From: Rossellomorea aquimaris
GTDB lineage: Bacteria; Bacillota; Bacilli; Bacillales; Bacillaceae_B
Reading direction: 5' to 3'
DNA length: 64,000 bases
Assembly (NCBI RefSeq): GCF_008180865.1
Contig: NZ_VTEX01000001.1
Location: 375,116-439,115 of the forward strand
The translations under genes and the position numbers were made by a program. Position 1 is the stretch's first letter. Every line of letters begins with the position of its first letter. This document shows, one piece after another, positions 1 through 9,356 of the stretch. The notes under the pieces were generated by a model. It was not told the DNA's origin. It ran no database searches and saw only the letters and a list, made by a program, of their open reading frames with translations.

Positions 1-283
1 AACCGTTGTTTTAAACCGAGTGGATTCCACTGAATTCCCTGGCTCTATTAAAGAAGTAATCTACCAGGTAGCAAACGGTCATTATGCCTTTTCACCCGTT
101 CAAAACGGGGAAATCAACCAAGCGCCTTCTCAGGAATCGAGAGACGCGGTTCAAGAGGCTTTGGCTTTCAGAGGTCAGGGACAAGGTTCCCTCTTCTTCT
201 ATAATCCAGTCACATCTACAAGCGATTGGATTACCAATAGAGACACATTGCTAACCATTGGAAAACACCGCTTCGCAAAATAA
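1..283 (+). CDS. Spore cortex/cell wall hydrolase, SleB/CwlJ type, C-terminal part (5' end outside window)
   Basis: The frame is open from base 2 and reads a TVVLNRVDS motif before the first possible internal start, so the gene begins upstream and only its last ~93 residues are here. The segment (VLNRV, then FPGSIKEVI, HYAFSPV, GSLFFYNP, and a closing IGKHRFAK) matches the catalytic end of the Hydrolase_2 family, which holds SleB, CwlJ and YkvT. These enzymes cut spore-cortex or wall peptidoglycan. B. subtilis ykvT lies near the ptsGHI region, which fits the rest of this window. Which family member this is cannot be decided without the N-terminus. Confidence 0.8.
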   Translation, partial: TVVLNRVDSTEFPGSIKEVIYQVANGHYAFSPVQNGEINQAPSQESRDAVQEALAFRGQGQGSLFFYNPVTSTSDWITNRDTLLTIGKHRFAK

Positions 284-390
284 TCATTACGCAGGATTTC
301 ATATAATATCAAAATAGCGTTCTGATACTTTTTACTTTTCTCTACGTGAAATTAATAGTAAAATAGAGTAAAGAAAAAGAGGTGATGTTG

Positions 391-570
391 GTGAATGGGA
401 CCATTGTGACTCGAATTGAAACGGTAAGATGGAAGATGATACAGTCAGGCGTCCGTTTTGGACTCAGCAGTCCAGCCACCATTCAACTTAGTAAAGAGCT
501 GGATGCTTTAATCAATATTCATCAGCGTAATGATATTAATAAAACGACAAAAAATAAGATAGTACAATAA
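391..570 (+). CDS. Spo0E-like aspartyl-phosphate phosphatase
   Basis: A protein of about 59 residues with the Spo0E family layout: an N-terminal helix (IETVRWKMI), a GL turn, and the signature LSKELDALI followed by a short helix. Family members dephosphorylate Spo0A~P and so delay sporulation; the SxxxD motif is the key site. GTG at 391 is preferred because AGAGG at 378-382 lies 8 bases upstream; the GTG at 382 and ATG at 385 are too close to it. It is a single gene closed by a strong terminator. The specific target in this strain is inferred from the family only. Confidence 0.8.
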   Translation: MNGTIVTRIETVRWKMIQSGVRFGLSSPATIQLSKELDALINIHQRNDINKTTKNKIVQ

Positions 571-573
571 ATA

Positions 574-622
574 AAAGGATTAATCTTGGAATGTCCCGGC
601 ATTTCCAAAGGTTAATCCTTTT
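574..622 (+). terminator. Rho-independent terminator after the Spo0E-like gene
   Basis: A long stem (AAAGGATTAA and TTGGAATG pairing with CATTTCCAA and TTAATCCTTT) around a small CCCGG loop, ending in a T-rich run. Confidence 0.85.
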
Positions 623-729
623 CTATTGTCTGGGAGAGGGTTTTAGGCAATGGGGAAGGGGTATGCTTATTAGGGAGAATGAACAGTGAATCGCGAATGG
701 AAATATTTAGATAAAGGGAGATGACAAGA

Positions 730-1467
730 TTGAAAGATAAAATTGTTTGCATAACAGGAGGAGCGAATGGGATCGGTAAAACGCTTGTTGAAGAATTTGC
801 AAAGCAAGGCGCAGTTGTTGAATTTATGGACATGGATGTGAATCAAGGGGAGGGATTATCCCTGCAACTCAATTCAGAAGGTTATTCAACACGGTTTCAT
901 GAAGTGAATGTGGGAGTATATCAACAGGTAAAAGATGTCTTTTCAAAGATAAAAGAAGATCATGGCGTGGTGGACGTACTTATTAATAATGCAGGTGTTA
1001 CGAAGTTCATTTCCTTTTGGGAGATGGACCATGAAGAATGGGACAGCATTCTATCGTCAAACTTAAGTAGCGTCTACTATTGCAGTAGGGAAGGGGCCGC
1101 TTTAATGAAGAACCGGGGTGGTTGCATTATTAATATGGCTTCTACCAGAGCTTCAATGTCAGAACCGGATACGGAAGCCTACTCTGCAACAAAAGGAGGC
1201 ATTGTGAGTTTGACTCATTCAATGGCCGTCACACTGAGTGATGTGGGCATACGGGTGAATTCAATAAGTCCGGGGTGGATTCAAACAGAAGATTATGATT
1301 CATTACGGGACAGGGACCATGACCAGCATCCTTCGGGCAGAGTCGGAAAACCCGAAGACATAGCAAGGGCGTGCTTGTTTCTCGCTCATCCTGATAATGA
1401 TTTCATTACAGGAGAAAACCTAGTGGTGGATGGTGGAATGACAAGGAAGATGATCTATGAGCATTAA
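730..1467 (+). CDS. Short-chain dehydrogenase/reductase (SDR)
   Basis: About 245 residues with the classical SDR layout: the NAD(P)-binding GGANGIGK turn near the N-terminus, NNAG in the middle, an active-site Ser in NMASTRAS, and YSATK carrying the catalytic Tyr and Lys. The C-terminal FITGENLVVDGGM is typical. AAAGGGAG at 713-720 touches the ATG at 721, so the TTG at 730, about 9 bases downstream, is the better start. The Asp after the second strand (MDMD) suggests a preference for NAD. B. subtilis has an SDR (YkvO) in the comparable region, but orthology is not shown. The substrate is unknown. Confidence 0.75.
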   Translation: MKDKIVCITGGANGIGKTLVEEFAKQGAVVEFMDMDVNQGEGLSLQLNSEGYSTRFHEVNVGVYQQVKDVFSKIKEDHGVVDVLINNAGVTKFISFWEMDHEEWDSILSSNLSSVYYCSREGAALMKNRGGCIINMASTRASMSEPDTEAYSATKGGIVSLTHSMAVTLSDVGIRVNSISPGWIQTEDYDSLRDRDHDQHPSGRVGKPEDIARACLFLAHPDNDFITGENLVVDGGMTRKMIYEH

Positions 1468-1546
1468 AATGATCCAGATTGATCAAGGGATTTTCCTAGC
1501 TCATGCTTCACACTCTCTTTCTCTTTGTAAACAACTGTAATCTGGT

Positions 1547-1594
1547 AAAAAAGAGCCTATCACACACCAACACGGTGAAAGTGGTCGGCTTTTT
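1547..1594 (+). terminator. Terminator downstream of the SDR gene
   Basis: AAAAAGAGCC pairs with GGCTTTTT across an inner imperfect CACCA/TGGT stem and ends in T5. The region from 1468 to 1546 has no gene that I can support. Confidence 0.55.
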
Positions 1595-1696
1595 GTATGA
1601 AAAGGGATAATTTAACAACGAATTATGATAGAATTAGAAAAGTTATATTTTTCTGAAATTCAATTAATATTGTTGAATGTAAAGAGGGGGAAAAAG

Positions 1697-2629
1697 ATGA
1701 ATCCATTAGATTCAATAAAAAGAGAAATGAACAAAGTGCTAGTGGGGAAAGACAAAGAGATAGACCTATTAATGATTGCATTACTTCAAGAAGGGCATGT
1801 TCTGTTGGAAAGTGTGCCCGGTACAGGCAAAACACTGCTAGCCAAAACATTCAGTCATTGTATTGATGGGGCATTTAAAAGAATTCAATTCACTCCTGAC
1901 GTGTTACCGAGTGATGTAACAGGAATACAATTTTTTAATCCAAAAACACAAGAATTCGAATTAAGAACGGGACCGGTTGTCACGAACGTCTTACTGGCTG
2001 ATGAAATTAACAGGGCGACCCCGAGAACACAGGCAAGCTTACTGGAAGTCATGGAAGAAAAGCAAATCACCATAGACGGGCAAACCGTCTTATTAGTGCC
2101 CCCATTTATAGTGGTGGCCACGCAGAATCCTATAGAATCTCAGCAAGGGACATTTCCACTGCCTGCTGCACAGCTGGACAGGTTTTTATTGAAGATTCCG
2201 TTTACATATCCTGATTTTGAAGAAGAGAGAATGATCTTAACCCGATTTAAAATAAATTATCCTTTAAGTGAAGTCAAAAAAGTGGTTACATTATCTGAAA
2301 TACAGGAAATGGCAAATCAAGTGAAACAAGTACATGCTGACTCAGATATAGAGACATATATTTTACAGATGACAAGGGGGACGCGGGAGCACGAATGGAT
2401 TGAGACTGGTGCGAGTCCAAGAGCAAGTTTGGCATTGCTAAAAGCATCTCAGGGACAGGCGTTTATCGAAGGGCGAGATTTTATTCGCCCTCAGGATGTA
2501 ATGCAGGTAGCTCCCTATGTATTGCAACACAGGGTCCAATTAACAGCAGAAGCCTCATTGACAAAAACGAATGAAGAAGTAATGAAGCAATTAGTAGAGA
2601 TGGTAAATCTTCCGGTTGAAACGAGGTAG
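1697..2629 (+). CDS. MoxR-family AAA+ ATPase (first MoxR-DUF58 cluster)
   Basis: A protein of 310 residues with Walker A SVPGTGKT (about residues 39-46), Walker B LLADEINRA (~98-106), the sensor-1 stretch VVATQNPIE and an arginine-finger region QLDRFLLK. MoxR ATPases are thought to act as chaperones that activate or assemble partner complexes, usually with DUF58 and VWA proteins encoded next door. ATG 1697 is chosen over the longer ORF from 1625 because GAGGGGG lies 6 bases upstream. The following DUF58 gene starts within a few bases, so the genes are co-transcribed. The layout resembles yeaC-yeaD-yebA of B. subtilis. Confidence 0.9.
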   Translation: MNPLDSIKREMNKVLVGKDKEIDLLMIALLQEGHVLLESVPGTGKTLLAKTFSHCIDGAFKRIQFTPDVLPSDVTGIQFFNPKTQEFELRTGPVVTNVLLADEINRATPRTQASLLEVMEEKQITIDGQTVLLVPPFIVVATQNPIESQQGTFPLPAAQLDRFLLKIPFTYPDFEEERMILTRFKINYPLSEVKKVVTLSEIQEMANQVKQVHADSDIETYILQMTRGTREHEWIETGASPRASLALLKASQGQAFIEGRDFIRPQDVMQVAPYVLQHRVQLTAEASLTKTNEEVMKQLVEMVNLPVETR

Positions 2630-2634
2630 TGGAT

Positions 2635-3828
2635 GTGGATTGGAGACGTGAAATCATAGAAGATCCTTATAATTCATTGAGTGAAATTCTTCTCATTATT
2701 GCCGTAGGAGCATGCTTTATCTTTCAATTGTATACAGGACTTTCCGTTTTCCTCTTCTGTTTACTATATTTCAGGGCTCATAAATGGTATTTAGAGAAAA
2801 TTGGGATGGGGATCAACCTTGTAAATAAGTCAAAACGAGTGAGGCTTCATTGTCAAGAGGAGGGGTACTGGGATTTCCATATTGAAAATCAGGGGCTTCC
2901 GGTTTGGGGAGCCACTCTGAAACTATCCTTTAAAGATATTGTTGTGCCGACTTCTCATCCTTATGATTCCTATCATGGAAACATGATTGAAGTGTCGATT
3001 CCGTTCTCCATGGAAAAAGGAGTGAAAGGTATGGTCCGATTACCGATTAAGGGCAGACGAAGAGGTCTTTGTCGTTTATCGAAAATACAACTGGTCATTC
3101 CCCATCTGTTTGGAAGTGGAAAGGTGATCATGGATTTACAGAAGCCAGTCCCATCGACAATGATTGTTTTTCCGTCTCCTTCTCAAGTGAGACTTCTGAA
3201 AAACAGGGACTCGAATCGAAATGGGGAGTTATCTTCCCCTCACTCCCTATTCTTCGATGTTTTTCAGCCCATAGGTACCAGAGAATATGTTACTGGCGAT
3301 CGCTTTCAAGATATTAACTGGAAGGCTTCTGCGAAAACCGGTCAGTTGCAAACAAAAGTATATACACCATCCATAAAGAAAGAGTGGATGATTGCTATTA
3401 ATCTCTCAGATCGTTATTCCATTACCGGGCAGTTAGAGTCCATTATTAAACACACAGCTTATTTGATGCATCTCGCTGTAGAGAAAAATATTTCGTTTTC
3501 CTTGGTGTTAAATTCTAGAAGTCAGGGAATCACGCCTTATTATTACCTACCTACAGGAACAGGTAGAACGCATCAGCAAAAAGGATTGGAAATGTTGTCC
3601 ACTTTATCGACGGATGAGTTCACCGTTCCATTTCATATCGTTTTACAGCACCTTCATATAAGGCAGCTTGTTCCGTCTGTCCTTATTGTAGGGGGATTGA
3701 TGAACTCCAGGGGAAAAGAACGGTTGGTGAAGATTTCCATGAAAGAAACAGAAATCTTCACGTTGAAATCTGATGAAGAAGAAGGAGTTGTAACAATATG
3801 GAATCAAACATCGAAAATTCCTTCTTAA
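2635..3828 (+). CDS. DUF58 protein with N-terminal membrane segments
   Basis: About 397 residues. A hydrophobic N-terminus (residues ~17-45, probably two membrane passes) is followed by a mostly beta domain and the DUF58 core REYVTGDRFQDINWKASAK (~215-233), then a C-terminal half resembling a VWA fold. DUF58 proteins partner with MoxR ATPases. GAGG at 2623-2626 places the GTG at 2635 at a good distance; the GTG at 2629, overlapping the moxR stop, is too close. The next gene begins inside its end. It corresponds in context to YeaD of B. subtilis; the molecular role is unknown. Confidence 0.85.
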   Translation: MDWRREIIEDPYNSLSEILLIIAVGACFIFQLYTGLSVFLFCLLYFRAHKWYLEKIGMGINLVNKSKRVRLHCQEEGYWDFHIENQGLPVWGATLKLSFKDIVVPTSHPYDSYHGNMIEVSIPFSMEKGVKGMVRLPIKGRRRGLCRLSKIQLVIPHLFGSGKVIMDLQKPVPSTMIVFPSPSQVRLLKNRDSNRNGELSSPHSLFFDVFQPIGTREYVTGDRFQDINWKASAKTGQLQTKVYTPSIKKEWMIAINLSDRYSITGQLESIIKHTAYLMHLAVEKNISFSLVLNSRSQGITPYYYLPTGTGRTHQQKGLEMLSTLSTDEFTVPFHIVLQHLHIRQLVPSVLIVGGLMNSRGKERLVKISMKETEIFTLKSDEEEGVVTIWNQTSKIPS

Positions 3829-5069
3829 CAAAATATTATCAGAGGCTAATCGTTAAGCTGGTATTGATGCTGGTCATAGACTTATTATTCTCTCTATTAG
3901 TCGTAACTCTTTTCGTGTCAAGAGAGACTTTCCTCGGGAGTTATCTGCCGGTTGTCAGCCTTGTGCCAGTTTGCTTATTCCCTTGCATCATCATGTTTGT
4001 GAGGAGGGGACAAATACATCAAATTATTTTATATGGTCTTTTGTCTGCGCTACTTGTATTGGGAATCTTCATCTTTTCAGTATCCTGGTGGCTTTTTTCA
4101 ATAATATTGTTGTATCTCCATTGGCGATTTGTTACCCATTTTCAGGGTGACGAGAATAATATTGACCTTAATAGCGGTGTGGTGCTGGCATTCATTTTTT
4201 TCTCCGCAGTATCTTTAATATTCAATTTAGTGAATGATTTGGGCAATGAGACTGTCATTTACTTTCTGCTCCTTACCCTGCTGTCTTCCATTGCAATAGG
4301 TACGGCAATTCAAAGAAAGATGAGTCATTCCTCTTCACAATCTGGTATGTACAAGCAGTTGTTAAAGCCTTTAGTTATCTTGCTAGGTGTTATCTTCACT
4401 GCAGCAGGGCTGTCTTTCTTCATTCCATTCGTGAGGACGGGTTTCTATTGGGTTGTGGAAAAGGTTTTTTGGGTCATTTCATTTTTAGTTGATCCAATCT
4501 TTCATCTGTTAGTCAAATTAAAAGATTGGGTAATGAGCCTCATTTCAAGTGATACCTTGGAGGGAATGGGGATGAAGCTTGATAAGACAGATTTGAAGTC
4601 AATTCAGCAAAATGCCTTTTATGAAGGCATTACAATACCATGGTTAAAGGTAGTTTTGATTGGGGTTTTTCTTATAATCGTAATCAGCTATTTATTGAAA
4701 AAGAGGCAGATCACGATGGAAACGAATGATGTTGAGGATTCTATCTCACTTTTGACAACATTTACATCAAATCATAACGAGGAAAGAAAACAACCTATAA
4801 AAGCTGATTATTCTGATGCAAGCAACACCATCCGAAAGTCAATGAAGACTTTAGAAATAGAAGCTTCTTCGGTTAATTTGGGTAGAAATTCCAATGAAAA
4901 TGTTCGTTCATGGTTTATGAGAATGAGGATTGTTGAAGGGGAGGAATTTTTTTCCCTTTATGAAAAGGTCAGGTACGGAATGAAAGATCCAAGTCAAGAT
5001 GATGTCGATTACTTCACTAGTCAAATAAAGGTCCATATTGCTGAAATAAAAGATAGGAAAGATTATTAA
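3798..5069 (+). CDS. Multi-pass membrane protein ending the MoxR-DUF58 operon (DUF4129-like tail)
   Basis: 423 residues. Several membrane segments fill the first ~210 residues, another lies near residues 276-300 (VVLIGVFLIIVISYLL), and a soluble C-terminus ends with SLYEKVRYG, which resembles the DUF4129 tail found in transglutaminase-like membrane proteins. The B. subtilis counterpart in this position (YebA) carries a transglutaminase domain. I see no Cys-His-Asp transglutaminase core here, so this may be a reduced version. The start overlaps the DUF58 gene by 31 bases, with GAAGGAG 10 bases upstream. Confidence 0.7.
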   Translation: MESNIENSFLTKYYQRLIVKLVLMLVIDLLFSLLVVTLFVSRETFLGSYLPVVSLVPVCLFPCIIMFVRRGQIHQIILYGLLSALLVLGIFIFSVSWWLFSIILLYLHWRFVTHFQGDENNIDLNSGVVLAFIFFSAVSLIFNLVNDLGNETVIYFLLLTLLSSIAIGTAIQRKMSHSSSQSGMYKQLLKPLVILLGVIFTAAGLSFFIPFVRTGFYWVVEKVFWVISFLVDPIFHLLVKLKDWVMSLISSDTLEGMGMKLDKTDLKSIQQNAFYEGITIPWLKVVLIGVFLIIVISYLLKKRQITMETNDVEDSISLLTTFTSNHNEERKQPIKADYSDASNTIRKSMKTLEIEASSVNLGRNSNENVRSWFMRMRIVEGEEFFSLYEKVRYGMKDPSQDDVDYFTSQIKVHIAEIKDRKDY

Positions 5070-5120
5070 AAGAAGCTAGTGCAGGCATGAGTGGTCCCCC
5101 TGTCCTAGCTCTTTTAAATT
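5068..5120 (+). terminator. Terminator of the first MoxR operon
   Basis: The AGCTAG and CAGG arms pair with CCTG and CTAGCT, flanked by AAAAG and CTTTT and followed by a T-run. Confidence 0.7.
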
Positions 5121-5160
5121 TTTTCCTATAGGGTATGATACATGTGAGGAGGAGTCGACT

Positions 5161-5775
5161 ATGTTATTTGAATTAAAGGATGTGCACTTTAAAGATATTT
5201 TACATATTCAGGAGATGGACATTTCTGGACACAAGACTACCTGCTTGGTGGGTGAAAGCGGTGCAGGAAAATCTACTCTTCTAAAATTGCTGAATAAAAT
5301 GAATATACCAGATGAAGGAAAGGTCTATTATAACGAGACTCCCTTACAAGAAATTGACTCTGTAAAACTTCGAAGAGAAGTAGTGATGATTTCACAAACC
5401 CCCTTATTGTTCGGGGATACGGTAGAAGATAATTTGCAGAAGGGTCTTATGTTTTCAGAAAAGCCCCTTGCAAGTCGTGATGAGCTCATGAAGACGCTGG
5501 AAATCGTAAAGCTGGATAAACCCTTGGATGGGCTTGCTGAACGGTTATCAGGAGGGGAAAGACAGCGCATGTCCCTTGGCAGGGTGTTATTAATGAAGCC
5601 ACCTGTCTATTTATTGGACGAGCCTACGTCTGCTCTTGATGAGGAAACGGAAATCGAAGTGATGAAAAGCTTTATCGAAACTGCCAAAGACCATGGAGGA
5701 ACCATCATCATGGTCACTCATTCGACCAACATTGCCGAGCAATATGGTGAAGAAATCATTACCATATCAAAATAA
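5161..5775 (+). CDS. ABC transporter ATP-binding protein, FetA/YjkB type
   Basis: A compact 204-residue ATPase with Walker A GESGAGKST (31-39), signature LSGGERQR (~130-137) and Walker B VYLLDEP (~150-156). It is followed at once by a UPF0014/FetB membrane protein, the pairing known from E. coli fetAB (iron export, peroxide resistance) and B. subtilis yjkB-yjkA. ATG 5161 sits behind a GAGGAGGAG ribosome site. The transported substrate in this organism is not shown; iron or another metal is the family-based expectation. Confidence 0.85.
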   Translation: MLFELKDVHFKDILHIQEMDISGHKTTCLVGESGAGKSTLLKLLNKMNIPDEGKVYYNETPLQEIDSVKLRREVVMISQTPLLFGDTVEDNLQKGLMFSEKPLASRDELMKTLEIVKLDKPLDGLAERLSGGERQRMSLGRVLLMKPPVYLLDEPTSALDEETEIEVMKSFIETAKDHGGTIIMVTHSTNIAEQYGEEIITISK

Positions 5776-5793
5776 AAGAAGGAGAGAGTATGA

Positions 5794-6576
5794 TTGGAAA
5801 AAGGCATTATTGATATAGAGTTGTGGAGATTTATCGCAGCATACGTCTTCGTTCTTCTATTGTTAGTTATTGTGAAATGGAGAGGGATTTCCAGGGAGAA
5901 GCAGATTATCCTGGCCTCTTTTAGAATGACCATTCAGCTAATTATCGCAGGATACATACTGACCTATATTTTTGACAATCCAAGTCCGTGGCTTACGTTA
6001 GCTATCATTTTGATCATGGAAGCCTTCGCCATCAGGAATATTTTTAAGCAGGTTAAATATGAAATGGATAAGAAACTGAAAGGGATTGCGGCTTTTTCTT
6101 TATTAATTGGAACTCTCATTAGCTTATTCTACTTTAATATGGTTGTGATCCATTTCTCCCCTTGGTACGAACCGAGATATTTCATACCCATTGCCGGAAT
6201 GATAGTGGGGAATTCAATGACGGGCATCACATTGGGGATCAATACTCTATTAGGGGGATTAAAGGATCAAAGAGAAACGGTAGAAGGTGCCCTCATGCTC
6301 GGAGCAACCCCTAAAGCAGCCTCCAAGAAATATGTAGATAATGCCTTTGATGCAGCGATTCTTCCCACACTTAATAATATGTTAGGGATGGGCATCATCT
6401 TTTTATCTGGAATGATGACAGGGCAGATCCTGTCGGGGATTAGTCCATTAGTAGCCATCGAGTATCAGATTGCCATACTTTTAGGCATAATTGGGAGTGT
6501 AGCCTTAACAGTCATCAGCTTTATATTATTAGGATATAGGCAATTATTTACGAGAGATGCCCAATTAAATGTATAA
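5794..6576 (+). CDS. UPF0014/FetB-type ABC transporter permease
   Basis: 260 residues with about seven membrane segments and the FetB/UPF0014 hallmarks PIAGMIVGNSMTG and EGALMLGATPKAA. It works with the ATPase encoded 18 bases upstream. The start is TTG 5794, because the nearby ATG at 5790 opens a frame that closes after seven codons, while GAAGGAGAG lies just upstream of the TTG. The gene ends without an obvious strong terminator. Function by family: metal (probably iron) efflux. Confidence 0.85.
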   Translation: MEKGIIDIELWRFIAAYVFVLLLLVIVKWRGISREKQIILASFRMTIQLIIAGYILTYIFDNPSPWLTLAIILIMEAFAIRNIFKQVKYEMDKKLKGIAAFSLLIGTLISLFYFNMVVIHFSPWYEPRYFIPIAGMIVGNSMTGITLGINTLLGGLKDQRETVEGALMLGATPKAASKKYVDNAFDAAILPTLNNMLGMGIIFLSGMMTGQILSGISPLVAIEYQIAILLGIIGSVALTVISFILLGYRQLFTRDAQLNV

Positions 6577-6658
6577 ATACCATATAGCACTTCTGTTCTA
6601 ATCTAGTTTTCACCTGCATATGATAGAGAAAGAATGGCAGGGAAAGGGAGAGTGTTAT

Positions 6659-6922
6659 ATGAATTACCAAACAGAACAGGCCCTAAGAGTGAAAAGTTTA
6701 GCAATGGATGTCATAGAAGAACTAATGAAAGAGGATGGTAAGCATGAGGTGCAGGAATTAAAACAACTCTCAGAATTATTCTCCCGGTGCATATGTGACT
6801 TAGTAAACGTATATACAAACACCTCTGAAGATCATGAAATGACACTGAAAGGCACGGTCATAAAGGCAAAAATCGGTTATAATATCATGAAAGCAAAATC
6901 TGAAGCGGTAGAAAGAGAATAG
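6659..6922 (+). CDS. Small protein of unknown function
   Basis: 87 residues, rich in Glu and Lys and probably all helical, with no signal peptide or membrane segment. I do not recognise the family. ATG 6659 is preferred because the purine-rich AAAGGGAGAG lies just upstream; the ORF itself is open from 6620. It is followed by a terminator and by the ptsHI promoter region, so it is probably transcribed alone. Confidence 0.55.
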   Translation: MNYQTEQALRVKSLAMDVIEELMKEDGKHEVQELKQLSELFSRCICDLVNVYTNTSEDHEMTLKGTVIKAKIGYNIMKAKSEAVERE

Positions 6923-6935
6923 TATCATGTTGACT

Positions 6936-6998
6936 AAACTGGCTCATACTAAAGATTCCCTCTCAAACATTGGGGGAATTTAAAGAGTCAGTTTTTTT
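6936..6998 (+). terminator. Terminator after the 87-residue ORF
   Basis: AAACTGGCTC pairs with GAGTCAGTTT around an inner CCCTC...GGGGG arm, followed by seven T. Confidence 0.75.
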
Positions 6999-7158
6999 GA
7001 TAAATAAACATGAAATTTTACATAAATAGGTTCATAACAGTGGCAAATTTATGAAATACTAAAAAAATCAAGCTTTACAATTGTGTATATCTTCATTGCA
7101 TGCTATTCTTTTTTATTGAACAGCTTTATAGTAGGAATGGATTATTTACTAGAAATAG

Positions 7159-7187
7159 TTGACGTATTCTACATAATCCATTACTTT
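7159..7187 (+). promoter_or_regulatory. Possible SigA promoter for ptsHI
   Basis: TTGACG (7159-7164), a 17-base spacer and TACTTT (7182-7187), about 35 bases before the TAAGGAG ribosome site of ptsH. The -35 is good and the -10 weak. The rest of the 308-base gap before ptsH holds only the preceding terminator and AT-rich sequence; I see no glcT/ptsG or antiterminator target. Confidence 0.45.
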
Positions 7188-7230
7188 AATGAAGCAACCA
7201 AAAACAAGATAAATTAAGGAGTCGATTTAC

Positions 7231-7497
7231 ATGGCACAAAAAACATTTACAGTTACAGCTGAAACAGGAATTCACGCTCGTCCGGCAACTCTACTAGTTC
7301 AAACGGCAAGCAAATTCGACAGCGATGTACATCTAGAATACAAAGAAAAGAAAGTAAACTTGAAATCAATTATGGGTGTTATGTCTTTAGGTGTTGGTAA
7401 AGGTGCAGAGATCACAATTATTACTGAAGGTAGCGACGAAGAAGAAGCGTTAAACAGCTTACAAGAAACATTGAACAAAGAAGGATTAGCTGAGTAA
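7231..7497 (+). CDS. ptsH: Phosphocarrier protein HPr
   Basis: 88 residues, the normal HPr length. His15 lies in TGIHARPAT (phosphorylated by enzyme I) and Ser46 in [12 protein letters not shown] (target of HPr kinase; P-Ser-HPr is the CcpA co-repressor in Firmicutes). The protein is cytoplasmic. It overlaps ptsI by one base, so the two are translationally coupled. In B. subtilis ptsG precedes ptsH; here a FetAB pair and an unknown gene lie upstream, so glucose-specific EII must be encoded elsewhere. Confidence 0.97.
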   Translation: MAQKTFTVTAETGIHARPATLLVQTASKFDSDVHLEYKEKKVNLKSIMGVMSLGVGKGAEITIITEGSDEEEALNSLQETLNKEGLAE

Positions 7498-9218
7498 TGT
7501 CCAGTCTTTTAAAAGGAATTGCGGCATCAAATGGTATCGCCATTGCGAAAGCGTATCGCTTAGTTGAACCCGACCTTAGCTTTGAAAAGAAAAACGTAGA
7601 CAATGCTGAACAGGAAGTATCACGCTTCCAGGAAGCCATTGCAACGTCCAAGTCAGAGCTTGAAGCGATTCGTGATAAAGCAAGAGTTGATTTAGGTGAA
7701 GATAAAGCTCAAATATTTGAAGCGCATCTTCTTGTCCTAAGCGATCCAGAACTACTGACACCAATCGAAGACAAAGTGAAATCCGAAAATGTAAACGCTG
7801 AATTCGCCCTTAAAGAAACAGCGGATATGTTTGTATCCATGTTTGAATCCATGGACAATGAGTACATGAAAGAACGTGCTGCGGATATCCGTGACGTGAC
7901 AAAACGTGTCCTTTCACACCTGTTGGGCGTACAGATTGCGAACCCAAGCATGGTGACAGAAGAAGTGATTGTGATTGCAGAGGATCTAACACCTTCTGAT
8001 ACGGCACAATTAAACCGTGAATTTGTTAAAGGATTCACAACAGATATCGGTGGAAGAACATCTCACTCGGCCATTATGGCCCGTTCGATGGAGATTCCAG
8101 CTGTAGTGGGAACGAAATCCATTACTTCCTCTGTTGAAAATGGTGACATGATCATCGTTGACGGATTAAATGGAGAAGTACATATTAATCCGACTCCTGA
8201 AGTCATCGAAGAGTATAAGAAAGAGCATGCCCGATATGAAGAACAAAAAGCTGAATGGGCGAAGCTTGTCGATGAACCAACGGTATCCAAGGATGGGGAG
8301 CATGTTGAACTTGCTGCTAACATTGGGACACCTAAGGATCTTGAAGGGGTGAAGAATCACGGCGGAGAAGGTGTAGGTCTGTACCGTACAGAATTCCTAT
8401 ATATGGGTCGTGACGAATTACCGTCTGAAGACGAGCAATATGAAGCTTATAAGGCTGTATTAGAAGGTATGGAAGGGAAACCTGTAGTGGTTCGTACCCT
8501 TGACATCGGTGGAGATAAAGAGCTTCCTTACTTAAATCTGCCAAAAGAAATGAATCCATTCCTGGGATATCGTGCAATCCGACTTTGTCTGGACGAACAG
8601 GATATCTTCCGTACTCAGCTTAGAGCGTTATTAAAGGCCAGCCCATTCGGAAATCTGAAAATCATGTTCCCGATGATTTCAAATCTTCAAGAGTTCAGAG
8701 AAGCGAAAGCCATCCTTGAAGAAGAGAAAAAAGCTCTTCTTGAGAATGGTACAAACGTAGCTGATCATATTGAAGTAGGAATCATGGTAGAAATTCCATC
8801 GACTGCTGTAATGGCGGATGTTTTTGCAAAGGAAGTAGATTTCTTCTCTATCGGAACCAATGATCTGATTCAGTACACAATGGCTGCCGACCGCATGAAT
8901 GAGCGGGTTTCCTACTTATATCAACCGTATAACCCTGCCATTTTACGTCTAGTTAAAATGGTGATTGATGCGGCTCATAAAGAAGGCAAATGGGCAGGTA
9001 TGTGTGGTGAAATGGCCGGAGATGAGATTGCAGTGCCGATCCTTCTGGGATTAGGTTTGGATGAGTTCTCTATGAGTGCTACATCGATCTTACGCGCGCG
9101 TTCTCAAATCCGTCAGTTGAATCGTGCTGAAATGAAAGAACTGGCAGAGCAAGCACTACAATTAGACACCAATGATGCTGTCATTTCTGCTGTGAAAAAA
9201 GCGACATCAATGGAATAA
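7497..9218 (+). CDS. ptsI: Phosphoenolpyruvate-protein phosphotransferase (PTS enzyme I)
   Basis: 573 residues, full length. The N-terminal domain carries the active-site His (about 190) in [13 protein letters not shown]. The C-terminal PEP-binding barrel has [37 protein letters not shown] and the GMCGEMAGD motif with its catalytic Cys. It phosphorylates HPr from PEP and feeds all PTS sugars. ATG 7497 shares a base with the ptsH stop. Confidence 0.97.
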   Translation: MSSLLKGIAASNGIAIAKAYRLVEPDLSFEKKNVDNAEQEVSRFQEAIATSKSELEAIRDKARVDLGEDKAQIFEAHLLVLSDPELLTPIEDKVKSENVNAEFALKETADMFVSMFESMDNEYMKERAADIRDVTKRVLSHLLGVQIANPSMVTEEVIVIAEDLTPSDTAQLNREFVKGFTTDIGGRTSHSAIMARSMEIPAVVGTKSITSSVENGDMIIVDGLNGEVHINPTPEVIEEYKKEHARYEEQKAEWAKLVDEPTVSKDGEHVELAANIGTPKDLEGVKNHGGEGVGLYRTEFLYMGRDELPSEDEQYEAYKAVLEGMEGKPVVVRTLDIGGDKELPYLNLPKEMNPFLGYRAIRLCLDEQDIFRTQLRALLKASPFGNLKIMFPMISNLQEFREAKAILEEEKKALLENGTNVADHIEVGIMVEIPSTAVMADVFAKEVDFFSIGTNDLIQYTMAADRMNERVSYLYQPYNPAILRLVKMVIDAAHKEGKWAGMCGEMAGDEIAVPILLGLGLDEFSMSATSILRARSQIRQLNRAEMKELAEQALQLDTNDAVISAVKKATSME

Positions 9219-9260
9219 ATTTAGGTTTAGATGGTGGGAATGAGGGTATTATATCTGTGA

Positions 9261-9356
9261 AGAATAAGGCACACCCTTTGGGCCTTTTTATTCTCATTTC
9301 CCCCTTTCTTGTGGATTGAAGGAACGTATTGTTCTTTCAATCCCTTTTTTATTTTT
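9261..9356 (+). terminator. Tandem terminators after ptsHI
   Basis: The first hairpin pairs GAATAAGG (9262-9269) with CCTTTTTATTC. The second pairs GGATTGAAGGAAC (9313-9325) with GTTCTTTCAATCC (9331-9343) and is followed by a T-rich run to 9356. They separate ptsI from the convergent ykwB. Confidence 0.85.
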
